A DNA stretch of 17,582 nt from Acidobacteriota bacterium (GCA_005790265.1 SXVE01000574.1:1-17582); one strand, 5' to 3'; positions 8,393 to 16,090 are shown, numbered from the stretch's first letter. A program made the numbers and translations. Notes: a model not told the origin generated them from the sequence alone.

Positions 8393-8461
8393 TTCGGTAA
8401 ATAAAAAGCGGCGAAATTAATTCGTTTCAAAACTTTTTGCCAGCAATTTTCGTTAAGATTT

Positions 8462-8502
8462 AGCCGTCACATTTGCTCAATTGACGGCTTCTTTTTATTT
8501 TT
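8462..8502 (+). terminator. Rho-independent terminator of the pseudokinase gene
   Basis: An 8-bp perfect stem (8462-8469 with 8482-8489, core GCCGTCA/TGACGGC) closes a 12-base loop, followed by ttctttttattttt. It lies 69 bases after the stop and separates this gene from the FHA-ABC gene. Confidence 0.82.
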
Positions 8503-8565
8503 CGCTTCCATTCGCTAAAATTGAACGCCAAATCTTCTTTTTTAACCTTTTTTTAGAGTGTCCAA

Positions 8566-11500
8566 ATGAAAATTGTTTTAGCCGGAGAAAACGCCGACCG
8601 TGAACAAGCGCCTGAACAATCTTTTGAAAAAAACGTCGTTCGCATCGGTCGCGACGCTGCCGAATGCGACATCGTTTACGAAAATAAAAAATATCCGATG
8701 GTTTCGCGCCGCCACGCCGAGCTGGTTTTTCAGGGCGGACGCTGGATTTTAACCGACTTAAATTCGAGCTACGGCACTTTTCTCAATTCGCAAAAAATCA
8801 CCGCGCCGCAAGTTGTCGCGGTCGGGAATCGCATTCAATTCGGAACCGACGGACCGATTTTGCGCGTTCAATGGTTTGAAGTCGTTGCCGATTCGGGTGT
8901 TAATTTTCCGTTGCCGGCAATTTCAAACGTTGAAAAGCCGAGTGAAATTCCGCCGCCGTCGCCCGCGCCGAAAGTCCGCGCGCAGCCGGAAAATCCGCCG
9001 ATTAGAAAAGCCGCGCATCAAATTCCGAATTTCGACACAACGCCCAAATCCGCCAGTCAGGTCAAGCAATCGAACAAAACGGAAATGCCGCAGCTTGAAA
9101 GGCTCGATATTGATTCGAGCGCGCCTTTTTCGTTAATCAAAAACAGCGTCTGGCTCGGGCGCGATCCGGCGTGCGACATCAGTTTCCCTCAATCAGCCGT
9201 AATGGTTTCGCGCCGCCACGCGGAAATAAAACGCGAAAACGACGATTTTGTGCTGCACGATAACGGCAGTTTTAACGGCACGCTGGTTAACAATCAGCGC
9301 GTCGCCGCGCCGACGCCGCTGTATCACGCCGACGAAATTCAGCTCGGCATCGGCGGACCGATTTTGAAATTCGTTGCGCCCGCGCGCATTGCGCCGAAAG
9401 GAGCGAGTCTCGCCGCCCAGCGTTCGATTGCCGTTTCGCAGCTCGCCGCCGTTTCCGAGACGGAAATCGCTTCCAAAACGATGGTCTTTAAAGCCGATGA
9501 TTTTGCCGCATCGCCGCGCCAAGAATCGGCACAGCCGCAGCTGTTGATGTCGCTCGGTTTCGGCGACAAAAAAGAATTAATCATCGGGCGCGCCGCCGCG
9601 AGCGATATAAAACTCGACGGTCTGCAAATTTCCAATCGTCACGCGCGGCTCGTGCGCACCGCTGCGGGCATCGGCATCGAGGATTTGAATTCGACCAACG
9701 GCATTTACATCAACGGAGACCGCGTTGCGCGGCGCATTTTGACGCCGAATGACGCCGTGCAAATCGGCTCGTTTCTCATCCGGATTGACGAAGCAGGCGT
9801 CGCCGGAATTTTCGATACGCGCGCGAAAACCCGAATTGATGCGGTCAATATCACAAAGGACGTGAAAAACCGCGACGGAGGACGACTGCGGCTGCTCGAC
9901 GACATTTCGCTGTCCGTTCAGCCGAACGAATTTGTCGGTTTGCTCGGTCCGTCGGGCGCGGGCAAATCAACTTTGATGGACGCGCTCAACGGCATGCGAC
10001 CGGCAACATCGGGCAGCGTTTTAATCAACAATATCGATTTTTACGCGCATCTCGATTCGCTCAAACAATCAATCGGCTATGTGCCGCAAGACGATATTAT
10101 TCACCGCGAACTGAGCGTTTACCGAACGCTTTTCTACGTCGCCAAACTGCGCTTGTCCGGCGATGTTTCCAAGCAGGAAATTGATCAAATTATCAATGAA
10201 GTTTTAGATGTTACCGGACTCGCCGAAAGAAAAGACGTGCCGATTCAGCAGCTTTCCGGCGGACAGCGCAAACGTGTTTCCATCGCCGTCGAATTGATTA
10301 CCAAACCGTCCGTTATTTTTCTCGACGAGCCGACATCCGGACTCGATCCGGCGGCGGAAGAAAAAATAATGCGGCTTTTCCGGCAAATCGCCGAATCGGG
10401 CAGAACCGTCGTTTTGACGACGCACGCGATGGAAAACGTCAAACTTTTCGATAAAATCGTCGTGCTGATGCGCGGTCGGCTCGCGTTTTACGGAACGCCG
10501 GACGAAGCGCTCAAGTATTTGCAGGCGAGCAGTTTCAAGGAACTTTATGAACGGCTCGAACAGCCAATCGAAACAGCGCAAAACAGCAACATTTCGCAAA
10601 ATATCGAGCAAACGGCGGAAGAATGGAAGCGCAAATTTCGCGAAACTTCGCAGTACCGGCAGAACATCGAAGAACCGCTCGGGCAGCTCGGCAAAGTGCA
10701 GTCGAGCGGCGTACAGCACAAAAATCGGCTGGGCATTAGCGGCGCTTTTCGCCAGTTCGTCACGCTTTCGCGCCGCTACGCGGAAGTGCTTTTCAAAGAT
10801 AAATTAAATCTTTTCATTTTATTCGCGCAGGCGCCGATCATCGCCGTGATGACGTTTTTCGTAATTGGCGCCGACCGTCCGCGCGATTTCGTTTATTTCG
10901 TGCTCGCGCTCGTCGCCGTCTGGTTTGGCACGAGCGTCGCGGCGCGCGAAGTTATCCGGGAAAAAGCCGTTTATCAGCGCGAACGAATGGTTAATCTCGA
11001 AATCCTGCCGTATCTCGGCTCGAAAATTTTCGTGCTCGGCGTAATCGTCGCGGCGCAGTGTTTTCTGCTTTTCGCGCCGCTCAAAATTTTTGATTTGCTC
11101 GGCGTGATGGCGATGCCCGGCGAAAATCTCGGCGTGCCGCAATTCTGGACGATGATTTTAACGGCGGCGGTCGGCATCGCGCTCGGACTGTTTGTTTCGT
11201 CGCTCGTCAAAACTTCGGAAATGGCGACGAGCCTCGTGCCTTTGATTCTGATTCCGCAAATTTTGTTTTCCGGTCTGGTCGGCGTTCCCGCCGGTGTCAG
11301 CAAAGTCGTCAGTTTAACGATGCCCGCCGCGTGGTCGTTCGATACGATGAAGCGGTTTTCGACGCTCGACACGCTCGAACCGGAAGGCGCGGAACCGAAC
11401 GGCAAAACGCGCGGTCTCGGACTTTATCGTTTCATCGAAAAAGAAAACGACAAAATTATCAGCAGCGCGAAGAAAAATCTCGAAGAATACAAAACCGAAT

Positions 11501-11742
11501 CGCAGCAGAAATTGTCCGATTATGAAAACGAAGTGCGCGGCGGACAAATCAGTTCGCTGCCGAATTTGAAAGAGCCGCCGGACATCGCCGAAACCGTCAA
11601 ACTGCCGACGGATTTGAGCGATTACGTCACGTTTTTGCATCCGTGGATGAACGAAGTTTTAAATCAGATTGTTTTAATGCTAATGTTTTTTATATTGACT
11701 GCGCTGACGCTCATCGTTCTGCGTCTGAAAGATATTATTTAA
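8566..11742 (+). CDS. ABC transporter with three N-terminal FHA domains (ABCG-like half-transporter)
   Basis: A 1058-residue membrane protein that fuses phosphothreonine-binding domains to an ABC exporter. FHA1 about 5-103 (GR at 28-29, SRRH 47-50, then SSYGT). FHA2 about 185-270 (GR 198-199, SRRH 215-218, SFNGT). FHA3 about 325-408 (GR 341-342, SNRH 356-359, STNGI). The ATPase, about 425-645, has Walker A GPSGAGKST (461-469), Q-loop Gln508, signature LSGGQ (563-567), Walker B VIFLDE (583-588) and switch His620. About six membrane helices lie between 745 and 1053 in ABC-2/ABCG order, with a roughly 110-residue charged, partly coiled-coil loop (about 920-1028) before the last helix. Mycobacterial Rv1747 is a known two-FHA relative controlled by PknF. 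The substrate cannot be told. Only a weak AGAG (8555-8558) precedes the ATG. A thioredoxin-like lipoprotein gene follows closely. Confidence 0.95.
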   Translation: MKIVLAGENADREQAPEQSFEKNVVRIGRDAAECDIVYENKKYPMVSRRHAELVFQGGRWILTDLNSSYGTFLNSQKITAPQVVAVGNRIQFGTDGPILRVQWFEVVADSGVNFPLPAISNVEKPSEIPPPSPAPKVRAQPENPPIRKAAHQIPNFDTTPKSASQVKQSNKTEMPQLERLDIDSSAPFSLIKNSVWLGRDPACDISFPQSAVMVSRRHAEIKRENDDFVLHDNGSFNGTLVNNQRVAAPTPLYHADEIQLGIGGPILKFVAPARIAPKGASLAAQRSIAVSQLAAVSETEIASKTMVFKADDFAASPRQESAQPQLLMSLGFGDKKELIIGRAAASDIKLDGLQISNRHARLVRTAAGIGIEDLNSTNGIYINGDRVARRILTPNDAVQIGSFLIRIDEAGVAGIFDTRAKTRIDAVNITKDVKNRDGGRLRLLDDISLSVQPNEFVGLLGPSGAGKSTLMDALNGMRPATSGSVLINNIDFYAHLDSLKQSIGYVPQDDIIHRELSVYRTLFYVAKLRLSGDVSKQEIDQIINEVLDVTGLAERKDVPIQQLSGGQRKRVSIAVELITKPSVIFLDEPTSGLDPAAEEKIMRLFRQIAESGRTVVLTTHAMENVKLFDKIVVLMRGRLAFYGTPDEALKYLQASSFKELYERLEQPIETAQNSNISQNIEQTAEEWKRKFRETSQYRQNIEEPLGQLGKVQSSGVQHKNRLGISGAFRQFVTLSRRYAEVLFKDKLNLFILFAQAPIIAVMTFFVIGADRPRDFVYFVLALVAVWFGTSVAAREVIREKAVYQRERMVNLEILPYLGSKIFVLGVIVAAQCFLLFAPLKIFDLLGVMAMPGENLGVPQFWTMILTAAVGIALGLFVSSLVKTSEMATSLVPLILIPQILFSGLVGVPAGVSKVVSLTMPAAWSFDTMKRFSTLDTLEPEGAEPNGKTRGLGLYRFIEKENDKIISSAKKNLEEYKTESQQKLSDYENEVRGGQISSLPNLKEPPDIAETVKLPTDLSDYVTFLHPWMNEVLNQIVLMLMFFILTALTLIVLRLKDII

Positions 11743-11760
11743 CGAAAGATATTATTTAAC
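11727..11760 (+). repeat. Perfect 17-bp tandem duplication across the ABC gene stop codon
   Basis: The unit at 11727-11743 is repeated exactly at 11744-11760. The first copy carries the last codons and the TAA of the transporter (11740-11742). The second is non-coding and abuts the GAGG ribosome binding site of the next gene (11761-11764). The duplication widens the gap between the two genes from 11 to 28 bases. Confidence 0.97.
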
Positions 11761-11770
11761 GAGGTCTTAA

Positions 11771-12397
11771 ATGAAAAATTTATTCAAAAATTGCGGTTTG
11801 CTGATTGCTTTGAGCATCATTTTTTCCGGTTTATCAGCTTGTTCGGGCACGGCAAATTCGCAAAAAGGTCCGATTGACGAAAAAGCCGCGCCGAATGCGG
11901 CGAATGCGGCGAACACTGCCGTCGCCGCTGCCAACGAAAGCAAATCCTCGGATTTTCCGCCGATTCCGGCGGGCGTCGCGCAGGCTGATGTCAAAAACGT
12001 GGACGGCAATGTTTACAAAGTCGGCGATTTGAAAGGAAAAGTCGTTTTGCTCAATTTGTGGGCGACGTGGTGCGGACCGTGCCGCCAGGAAATGCCGGAA
12101 TTAATCGCGATGGAAGATGAGCACAAAGCGAAGGATTTTAAAGTCATCGGATTAAACGTTGACGAAGAAACGCCCGAGCAAATCAAAGGTTTTGCGGAAA
12201 AAATGAAATTGAATTACGAACTCGCGTGGACTGACGAAAATCTGTATCGCGAATTGATGAAAGTCAGCAAATTCAGCGGCATTCCGCAAAGTTTTCTGAT
12301 TGATCGCGGCGGACATTTGCGCGGCGTTTTTCTCGGCGGCAGTAAAAACGTCGTCGCGCAAATGAAGGAAAACGTTGAAAAAGTGGTGAACGAATAA
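11771..12397 (+). CDS. TlpA/ResA-like thioredoxin-fold lipoprotein
   Basis: A 208-residue thiol-disulfide oxidoreductase held at the membrane facing outward. The N-terminus is a lipoprotein signal (hydrophobic 9-20, lipobox LSAC, Cys24 lipidated), then an Ala/Asn-rich linker about 38-56. The thioredoxin fold spans about 66-205, with active site WCGPC (Cys101, Cys104) in the family's typical LWATWCGPCRQEMP context and cis-Pro172 (SGIPQSF). It belongs to the AhpC/TSA-Redoxin branch typical of TlpA proteins, which reduce disulfides in exported proteins or in cytochrome maturation. GAGG six bases before the ATG supports the start. It follows the FHA-ABC stop by 28 bases without a terminator, so the two are probably one unit. 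Its real substrate is unknown; the transporter's cargo is one guess. Confidence 0.92.
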   Translation: MKNLFKNCGLLIALSIIFSGLSACSGTANSQKGPIDEKAAPNAANAANTAVAAANESKSSDFPPIPAGVAQADVKNVDGNVYKVGDLKGKVVLLNLWATWCGPCRQEMPELIAMEDEHKAKDFKVIGLNVDEETPEQIKGFAEKMKLNYELAWTDENLYRELMKVSKFSGIPQSFLIDRGGHLRGVFLGGSKNVVAQMKENVEKVVNE

Positions 12398-12417
12398 AAA
12401 GCGTGTTGCTGTAAATT

Positions 12418-12466
12418 AAAAAAGGAGCGAAGAATTTTAATCTTGAAATTCTTCGCTCCTTTTCTT
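12418..12466. terminator. Bidirectional terminator between convergent genes
   Basis: An 18-bp perfect stem (12420-12437 with 12446-12463) with an 8-base loop has an A-run on the left and a T-run on the right. It can therefore stop both the lipoprotein gene on the plus strand (ends 12397) and the NFACT gene on the minus strand (ends 12471). Confidence 0.92.
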
Positions 12467-12470
12467 GTTG

Positions 12471-13946
12471 CTAATCAACCAGTTTGCTTTCGATTTTCGG
12501 CTCGACGAGAATCGTTTTGAAGCTCGATAAACTCACTAAACCGGCGCTCGCGCCTTTCGGTTTATTGACGAATTTTTTCGGCGTGTAATGAACGGCGACT
12601 TTCGGCTGTTCGCGCGCCTGACTGTAAAAAGCCGTAATCTGCGCCGCTTCGAGCAGAGTTTTTGGCGGAATTTCCTGCCGGTTCGGATTGCGAATGACGA
12701 CGTGCGAGCCGGGATAATCCGCCGCGTGCATCCACAAATCGCCGGATTTGGCGATGCGAAACGTCAGGAAATCATTGTCTTTTGATGCTTTGCCGACCAA
12801 AATCTCAAAACCGTCGCTCGATGCAAAACGGCGCGCGCCGGAAAAAGTTTCCGCGTGACGATCACGCTGTTTGCCCGCCGCTTTTTCCGGTTTTTCGTCA
12901 GTAAATTCGGCGACGATTGATTCGTCTGTTTCCGCAATCGCTTCGTCGAGCCGCGCTTTTTTTTCGCGCAAACGGTCGAGTTCTTCATTGACAATCGCCA
13001 GCCGTTTGCTGATTTCGGCGGCGGCATTGCGCGCTTTCGTGTAACGGCGAAAAAACTTTTCCGCCGCGACCGTCAGCGCGTCGTTTTCGTCAGCTTCGAT
13101 TTCGACCGTCGGAACGTTTTCGTCAAAATAATCAACGACGAGAATTTTTCCGTCGAGCCGCACGGCGTCCGCCAGATTTGCCAGAATCAAATCGCCCGAC
13201 TTTTTCCAGCGTTCGGCGTCGCCGTGGTTTGCCAAATCCTGCTGCAATTTTCGCACGAGTTTTTCGCGCTTGACGGTTTCCTGTTTCAGCTTGTTTTCGG
13301 CTGATTTCGCAAGCGCCTGAAAACGATTTTCCGCGTCTTTTTCGAGGTAAAAAACATCGAGACTTTCCGACAAACTCTCGAATTCGCCTGCCTTCTCAAA
13401 TTCGCCGCGCCGTTGCTCGCGCGCCTTTTCTCCGCTTTCTTTCGGCTTTTTGTCTTCGCTTCTCGTCGGCGCGGCGTAACGCGTTCCGGTTTCCTGACCG
13501 TCGCCGAAAGTTTCGCGAATCGAATCGAGAACGTATTGATTTTTGTCGAGCAGAAAAACGTTCGCCGAACGTCCGGTCAGCTGCGCGACGAGCGAATATT
13601 TTTCACGCGCGCCGATTTCGCTTTCGGCACTGAAATCAAACCGCAAAACTCTTTCGCCTTCAATTTGTTCGATTGTTTCCAAAACCGCGTTGGCAAGTCG
13701 TTTGCGCAGCAGCAAAATGAAAGGCGTCGAATGACCGGCGAGCTTTTCCAAATCCCGGACGCGTCTTTTGACCAGATAAATGCGCGGCGCGTTCGGTTCG
13801 CTGCTGATAAAAAGGTATCTCGAATCGTGCAGGCGAAAATCAATCGTCAGCTGAAGCCGCGATAACGGAAATATCTTGCCGAATTTTTGCCCGACCAGCG
13901 CGTCGTTTAATTCGCCGCAGATTTTTTCGAGAGTTTCTAAGTTCAT
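12471..13946 (-). CDS. rqcH: RqcH/NFACT family protein (Rqc2 homologue; annotated elsewhere as fibronectin-binding protein A)
   Basis: A 491-residue cytoplasmic protein of the NFACT family. Bacterial members bind 50S subunits blocked by peptidyl-tRNA and add C-terminal Ala tails that mark stalled peptides for decay. Visible parts: NFACT-N about 1-155 (PFILLLRKRL, SAESEIGAREKYSLVAQL, TGRSANVFLLD); a charged low-complexity stretch about 158-190; two long coiled-coil arms about 205-245 and 295-345; and NFACT-R about 376-487 (LWMHAADYPGSHVVIRN, EAAQITAFYSQAR, YTPKKFVNKPKG). It is shorter than the roughly 570-residue Bacillus RqcH because the helix-hairpin-helix segment expected after NFACT-N seems absent. 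The Asp-Arg pair needed in Bacillus for tailing is Glu98-Arg99 here, by eye alignment. No Shine-Dalgarno is seen before the ATG. Confidence 0.9.
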   Translation of the reverse strand: MNLETLEKICGELNDALVGQKFGKIFPLSRLQLTIDFRLHDSRYLFISSEPNAPRIYLVKRRVRDLEKLAGHSTPFILLLRKRLANAVLETIEQIEGERVLRFDFSAESEIGAREKYSLVAQLTGRSANVFLLDKNQYVLDSIRETFGDGQETGTRYAAPTRSEDKKPKESGEKAREQRRGEFEKAGEFESLSESLDVFYLEKDAENRFQALAKSAENKLKQETVKREKLVRKLQQDLANHGDAERWKKSGDLILANLADAVRLDGKILVVDYFDENVPTVEIEADENDALTVAAEKFFRRYTKARNAAAEISKRLAIVNEELDRLREKKARLDEAIAETDESIVAEFTDEKPEKAAGKQRDRHAETFSGARRFASSDGFEILVGKASKDNDFLTFRIAKSGDLWMHAADYPGSHVVIRNPNRQEIPPKTLLEAAQITAFYSQAREQPKVAVHYTPKKFVNKPKGASAGLVSLSSFKTILVEPKIESKLVD

Positions 13947-13997
13947 AAAGAAGCGAACGCCCGTTTAATATTAAATCGAGCAAGAACTGAGATTAAC

Positions 13998-14038
13998 AAA
14001 AAAAAAGCGAGCGGTTAAAATGACCGCTCGCTTTTTTT
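13998..14038 (-). terminator. Terminator of the RDD protein gene
   Basis: GCGAGCGGT (14007-14015) pairs with ACCGCTCGC (14023-14031) around a 7-base loop, with a run of nine A on the left and seven T on the right. It lies 29 bases after the minus-strand stop of the RDD gene, so read on that strand it ends in a U-tract. It also insulates the NFACT gene's upstream region. Confidence 0.9.
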
Positions 14039-14066
14039 GAAGATTTTCGCTTGTGTAAATCGGCGA

Positions 14067-15407
14067 TTAATATTCTTTGACGACAATCGTGCCCGAAACA
14101 ATATCGTGCACGGCGCGTTTTTCCTCGTTGAATAAAACGGTCAAAAATCCGATGCCGCCGCAGATTAGCGATAAAAGATAAACGCTGGAACTGACCGCCG
14201 CTTGATGAAAAGTCGGATATTCGTTTTCTTCGATGTCAATCAATTCGAGCGAAAAAAGCCGCATTCCGAGCGTTCTGCCGAACATTCCGAGCGCCGTCGT
14301 CAGATAAACGAACATCACGACTGAAATCGTTGCGACAAAAGCCAGAAAACCGCTGAACGTCAGCCATTCACCGCCCGAGAGCATAAACGGCGCGAGCAAA
14401 ATCATCGAAACGGATGCGCCCGTAATCAAATCGAAAAGTCCGGCGTTGAACCGCATTGCGAACGGCGCGATATCATCGGTTTCTTCGCTTTCTTCTTCAT
14501 TGGCGAGCACGATTTTATCCGCAGCGTTTTCCGTCGCGCTGATTTGTTCGGCGACCGCGTCTTTTTTCGGCTCGATGACCGAAGCCGGAATCGCTGTCGA
14601 AACTGTTTCGTAAGCGTCGGCGGTTTTCAACGTCTGCGCAAGCGGCGGCAGTTTATTCGTGTCCAATTCGCCGTTCGCATTTCTCGTTTGCGCCGTTACG
14701 AGTTTCGGTTTCGGCAAAACATTAACCGATGCTTTCGCTTCAACGGGTTTCGCAACATTTTCCGCCGTGCGCGCCGCGACGTAAAACGGATAGTTTTTGT
14801 TGTTTTGCGCGCTCGGCGTTTCGATTGTTTCGTCCGCATTTTCTTCGACGAAAAATGCTTTGCGCGACTGCTCGATTCGTTTGAGCGCGTTGGCGACTTT
14901 TTCGTTTTTGACCGCCGCCGGCACTTTATCTTCGACGATCTCGGCTTTAAGAGCGTTTGCGCCGCTCGTGACGAGACGGGTTTGATAAACCGGTTCCGCC
15001 GGTTTTTCATCGGTCGGAGCGTGATCAATTCGCTGCCGCACGGCGTTTTGCATTTTCAGACGCCAATCGGGAAGCGCGGCGTTTTTGTTTTGGAACTCGA
15101 CCAGCGTCGGCGCCGTTTCCGGTTTTTGTTCGTGAGTTTCCGATTTCGGTTCTGCCGCCGTTGGTTTCGGCAGAAGCTCCGCCGTATCACGACGCGTCAA
15201 AACTGATTTCGGCGGCGCGCTCATATTGATCTGGTTCGGTTTGCTGGGCATTACTGGAACTCCTTTTATTTCCAGGCTTAACGGTTTGCTGTGCGAAACC
15301 GGTTTGATTTCCAACTCTTCGCGAGCGGAATCATTCATCATCGTTCCGCAGCTCGGACAAATTGACAGCGTTGATGCTAGCGTTCGATTGCAAACAGGAC
15401 AGTTCAT
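14067..15407 (-). CDS. Zinc-ribbon RDD-family membrane protein
   Basis: A 446-residue protein with a complete zinc ribbon at the N-terminus (C3, C6, C17, C20 in CPVC and CPSC-G). A long, probably disordered Pro/Ala/Lys/Glu-rich region follows at about 25-310. An RDD domain spans about 313-446: the Arg/Asp signature appears as R319 and D326 in MRFNAGLFD, then about three membrane helices (near 329-343, 350-373 and 402-425), the GRTLGMRLFSLELID segment between them, and the typical ending KRAVHDIVSGTIVV. RDD proteins are small membrane proteins whose role is mostly unknown; some are linked to ion or solute exchange. The zinc ribbon and linker should be cytoplasmic. It stands alone between a terminator downstream and a 308-base gap upstream. 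Start by the first ATG; no Shine-Dalgarno is seen. Confidence 0.88.
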   Translation of the reverse strand: MNCPVCNRTLASTLSICPSCGTMMNDSAREELEIKPVSHSKPLSLEIKGVPVMPSKPNQINMSAPPKSVLTRRDTAELLPKPTAAEPKSETHEQKPETAPTLVEFQNKNAALPDWRLKMQNAVRQRIDHAPTDEKPAEPVYQTRLVTSGANALKAEIVEDKVPAAVKNEKVANALKRIEQSRKAFFVEENADETIETPSAQNNKNYPFYVAARTAENVAKPVEAKASVNVLPKPKLVTAQTRNANGELDTNKLPPLAQTLKTADAYETVSTAIPASVIEPKKDAVAEQISATENAADKIVLANEEESEETDDIAPFAMRFNAGLFDLITGASVSMILLAPFMLSGGEWLTFSGFLAFVATISVVMFVYLTTALGMFGRTLGMRLFSLELIDIEENEYPTFHQAAVSSSVYLLSLICGGIGFLTVLFNEEKRAVHDIVSGTIVVKEY

Positions 15408-15416
15408 ATTAAAAAT

Positions 15417-15422
15417 ATTATA
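15417..15422 (-). promoter_or_regulatory. Perfect -10 box close to the RDD gene start
   Basis: Read on the minus strand this is TATAAT, ending 9 bases before the ATG (15405-15407). No good -35 lies 16-18 bases upstream. If used, transcription would start about at the ATG and give a leaderless or near-leaderless mRNA, which fits the lack of a Shine-Dalgarno sequence. Confidence 0.4.
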
Positions 15423-15484
15423 AAACCGGATTGATATTGAAGTAGTCGGGGAAACCCCGCTGAATTGAACAAATCTGAGGTGAT

Positions 15485-15512
15485 GTTATCAGAAATTACT
15501 TTAAGTAGTCAA
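15485..15512 (-). promoter_or_regulatory. Alternative upstream promoter for the RDD gene
   Basis: On the minus strand, TTGACT (15507-15512, five of six matches to -35) is followed after 16 bases by GATAAC (15485-15490, four of six matches to -10). It would give a leader of about 70 bases that includes the small GC hairpin at 15447-15459. Confidence 0.3.
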
Positions 15513-15521
15513 TACTAAAGT
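15498..15521. repeat. Imperfect palindrome overlapping a -35 candidate
   Basis: ACTTTAAGTA (15498-15507) and TACTAAAGT (15513-15521) are inverted copies with a single bulged A, separated by gtcaa. It covers the -35 candidate at 15507-15512, as an operator would. No protein is known to bind it. Confidence 0.5.
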
Positions 15522-15612
15522 TAAGAGAAAATTAAGTTTTGACATTCCAAAATTAAAATCGAAGATTCAGAATTCTCAGATGCTTTTTAATTTTTGAGAG
15601 CCACATTTTAAC

Positions 15613-15662
15613 AAAAAACAAAGGATCAAAAGTCTAAAGTTTCAACTTTCCATCCTTTGTTT
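15613..15662 (-). terminator. Terminator of the NYN-DUF2203 unit
   Basis: An 11-bp perfect stem (15616-15626 with 15652-15662) closes a 25-base loop that can itself form a 5-bp inner stem. On the minus strand the stem is followed by a T-run (complement of A at 15613-15618). It lies about 54 bases after the DUF2203 stop. Confidence 0.75.
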
Positions 15663-15715
15663 CCGATGCTGAATTCGCAGTGAAATTCCGAATCATCAAT
15701 CTTCAATCTTAAACT

Positions 15716-16090
15716 CTAAAGTTTTTGTCTTCCGGCGAATCCGGCATCTTCGTCGTGCCACCATTCGATTTGATCTTCTTCGCCGAGCTGCCAGCATAAC
15801 AGAACGACGCGTCCGCCGCGCAGACTCGGAAAATCAATCAAACCGCGCGAATAATCTTTGAGCTGCACGCCGAGTTCGTGAATTTCGGTGGTTAATTTTC
15901 CGATTTCGTAAAGCGTTTTGACGTAGGAAGTTCCGCCGCGCATTCCGCCGCCGAATTCGGAAGCGCTCGCCGCCGCGCGCGCTTGTTCGCGTAAATCGCC
16001 GATGTGCCGGTAATACGATTGAATCGCTTTCAGTTTCGGGCGAATCATTGGCAGAATCTCATTGGCTTCTTCGACCGTAAATAACTTCAT
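15716..16090 (-). CDS. DUF2203 family protein
   Basis: A 124-residue cytoplasmic protein of unknown function. It matches the DUF2203 pattern from end to end: FTVEEANEILPMIRP at the start, a charged helical middle, then GVQLKDYSRGLIDFPSLRGG, VLLCWQLGEEDQIEWWHD and the ending GFAGRQKL. The length is normal for the family. The conserved Trp, His and Asp near the end (WWHDEDAGFAGR) are intact. Its ATG overlaps the stop of the NYN gene by four bases (ATGA at 16087-16090), so the two proteins are probably made together by translational coupling. A hairpin terminator follows. No enzymatic role can be read from the sequence. Confidence 0.92.
   Translation of the reverse strand: MKLFTVEEANEILPMIRPKLKAIQSYYRHIGDLREQARAAASASEFGGGMRGGTSYVKTLYEIGKLTTEIHELGVQLKDYSRGLIDFPSLRGGRVVLLCWQLGEEDQIEWWHDEDAGFAGRQKL

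Larger units (their letters stand above)
15408..15715. other. 308-base non-coding gap upstream of the RDD gene
   Basis: AT-rich spacer between two minus-strand units. It holds the promoter candidates of the RDD gene (15417-15422 and 15485-15512), a short GC hairpin CGGGG-aaa-CCCCG (15447-15459), an imperfect palindrome (15498-15521), and the terminator of the DUF2203 gene (15613-15662). The rest (15522-15612 and 15663-15715) shows no gene-like or structured content that I can support. Confidence 0.7.

Noticed and set aside
14544..15206. A 220-codon plus-strand frame opposite the RDD gene
   Set aside because: The Arg/Phe-rich translation has no domain; the minus strand encodes a zinc ribbon and an RDD domain over the same bases.
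15447..15459. GC hairpin CGGGG-aaa-CCCCG
   Set aside because: The stem is only 5 bp and no T-run follows on either strand, so it is not a terminator; no riboswitch pattern is recognisable around it.
15541..15715. Similar AT-rich words (gaagattcagaattc, gaattcgcag, aatcttcaatctt) looking like a degraded repeat
   Set aside because: The matches are short and imperfect and no consistent unit or period could be set.
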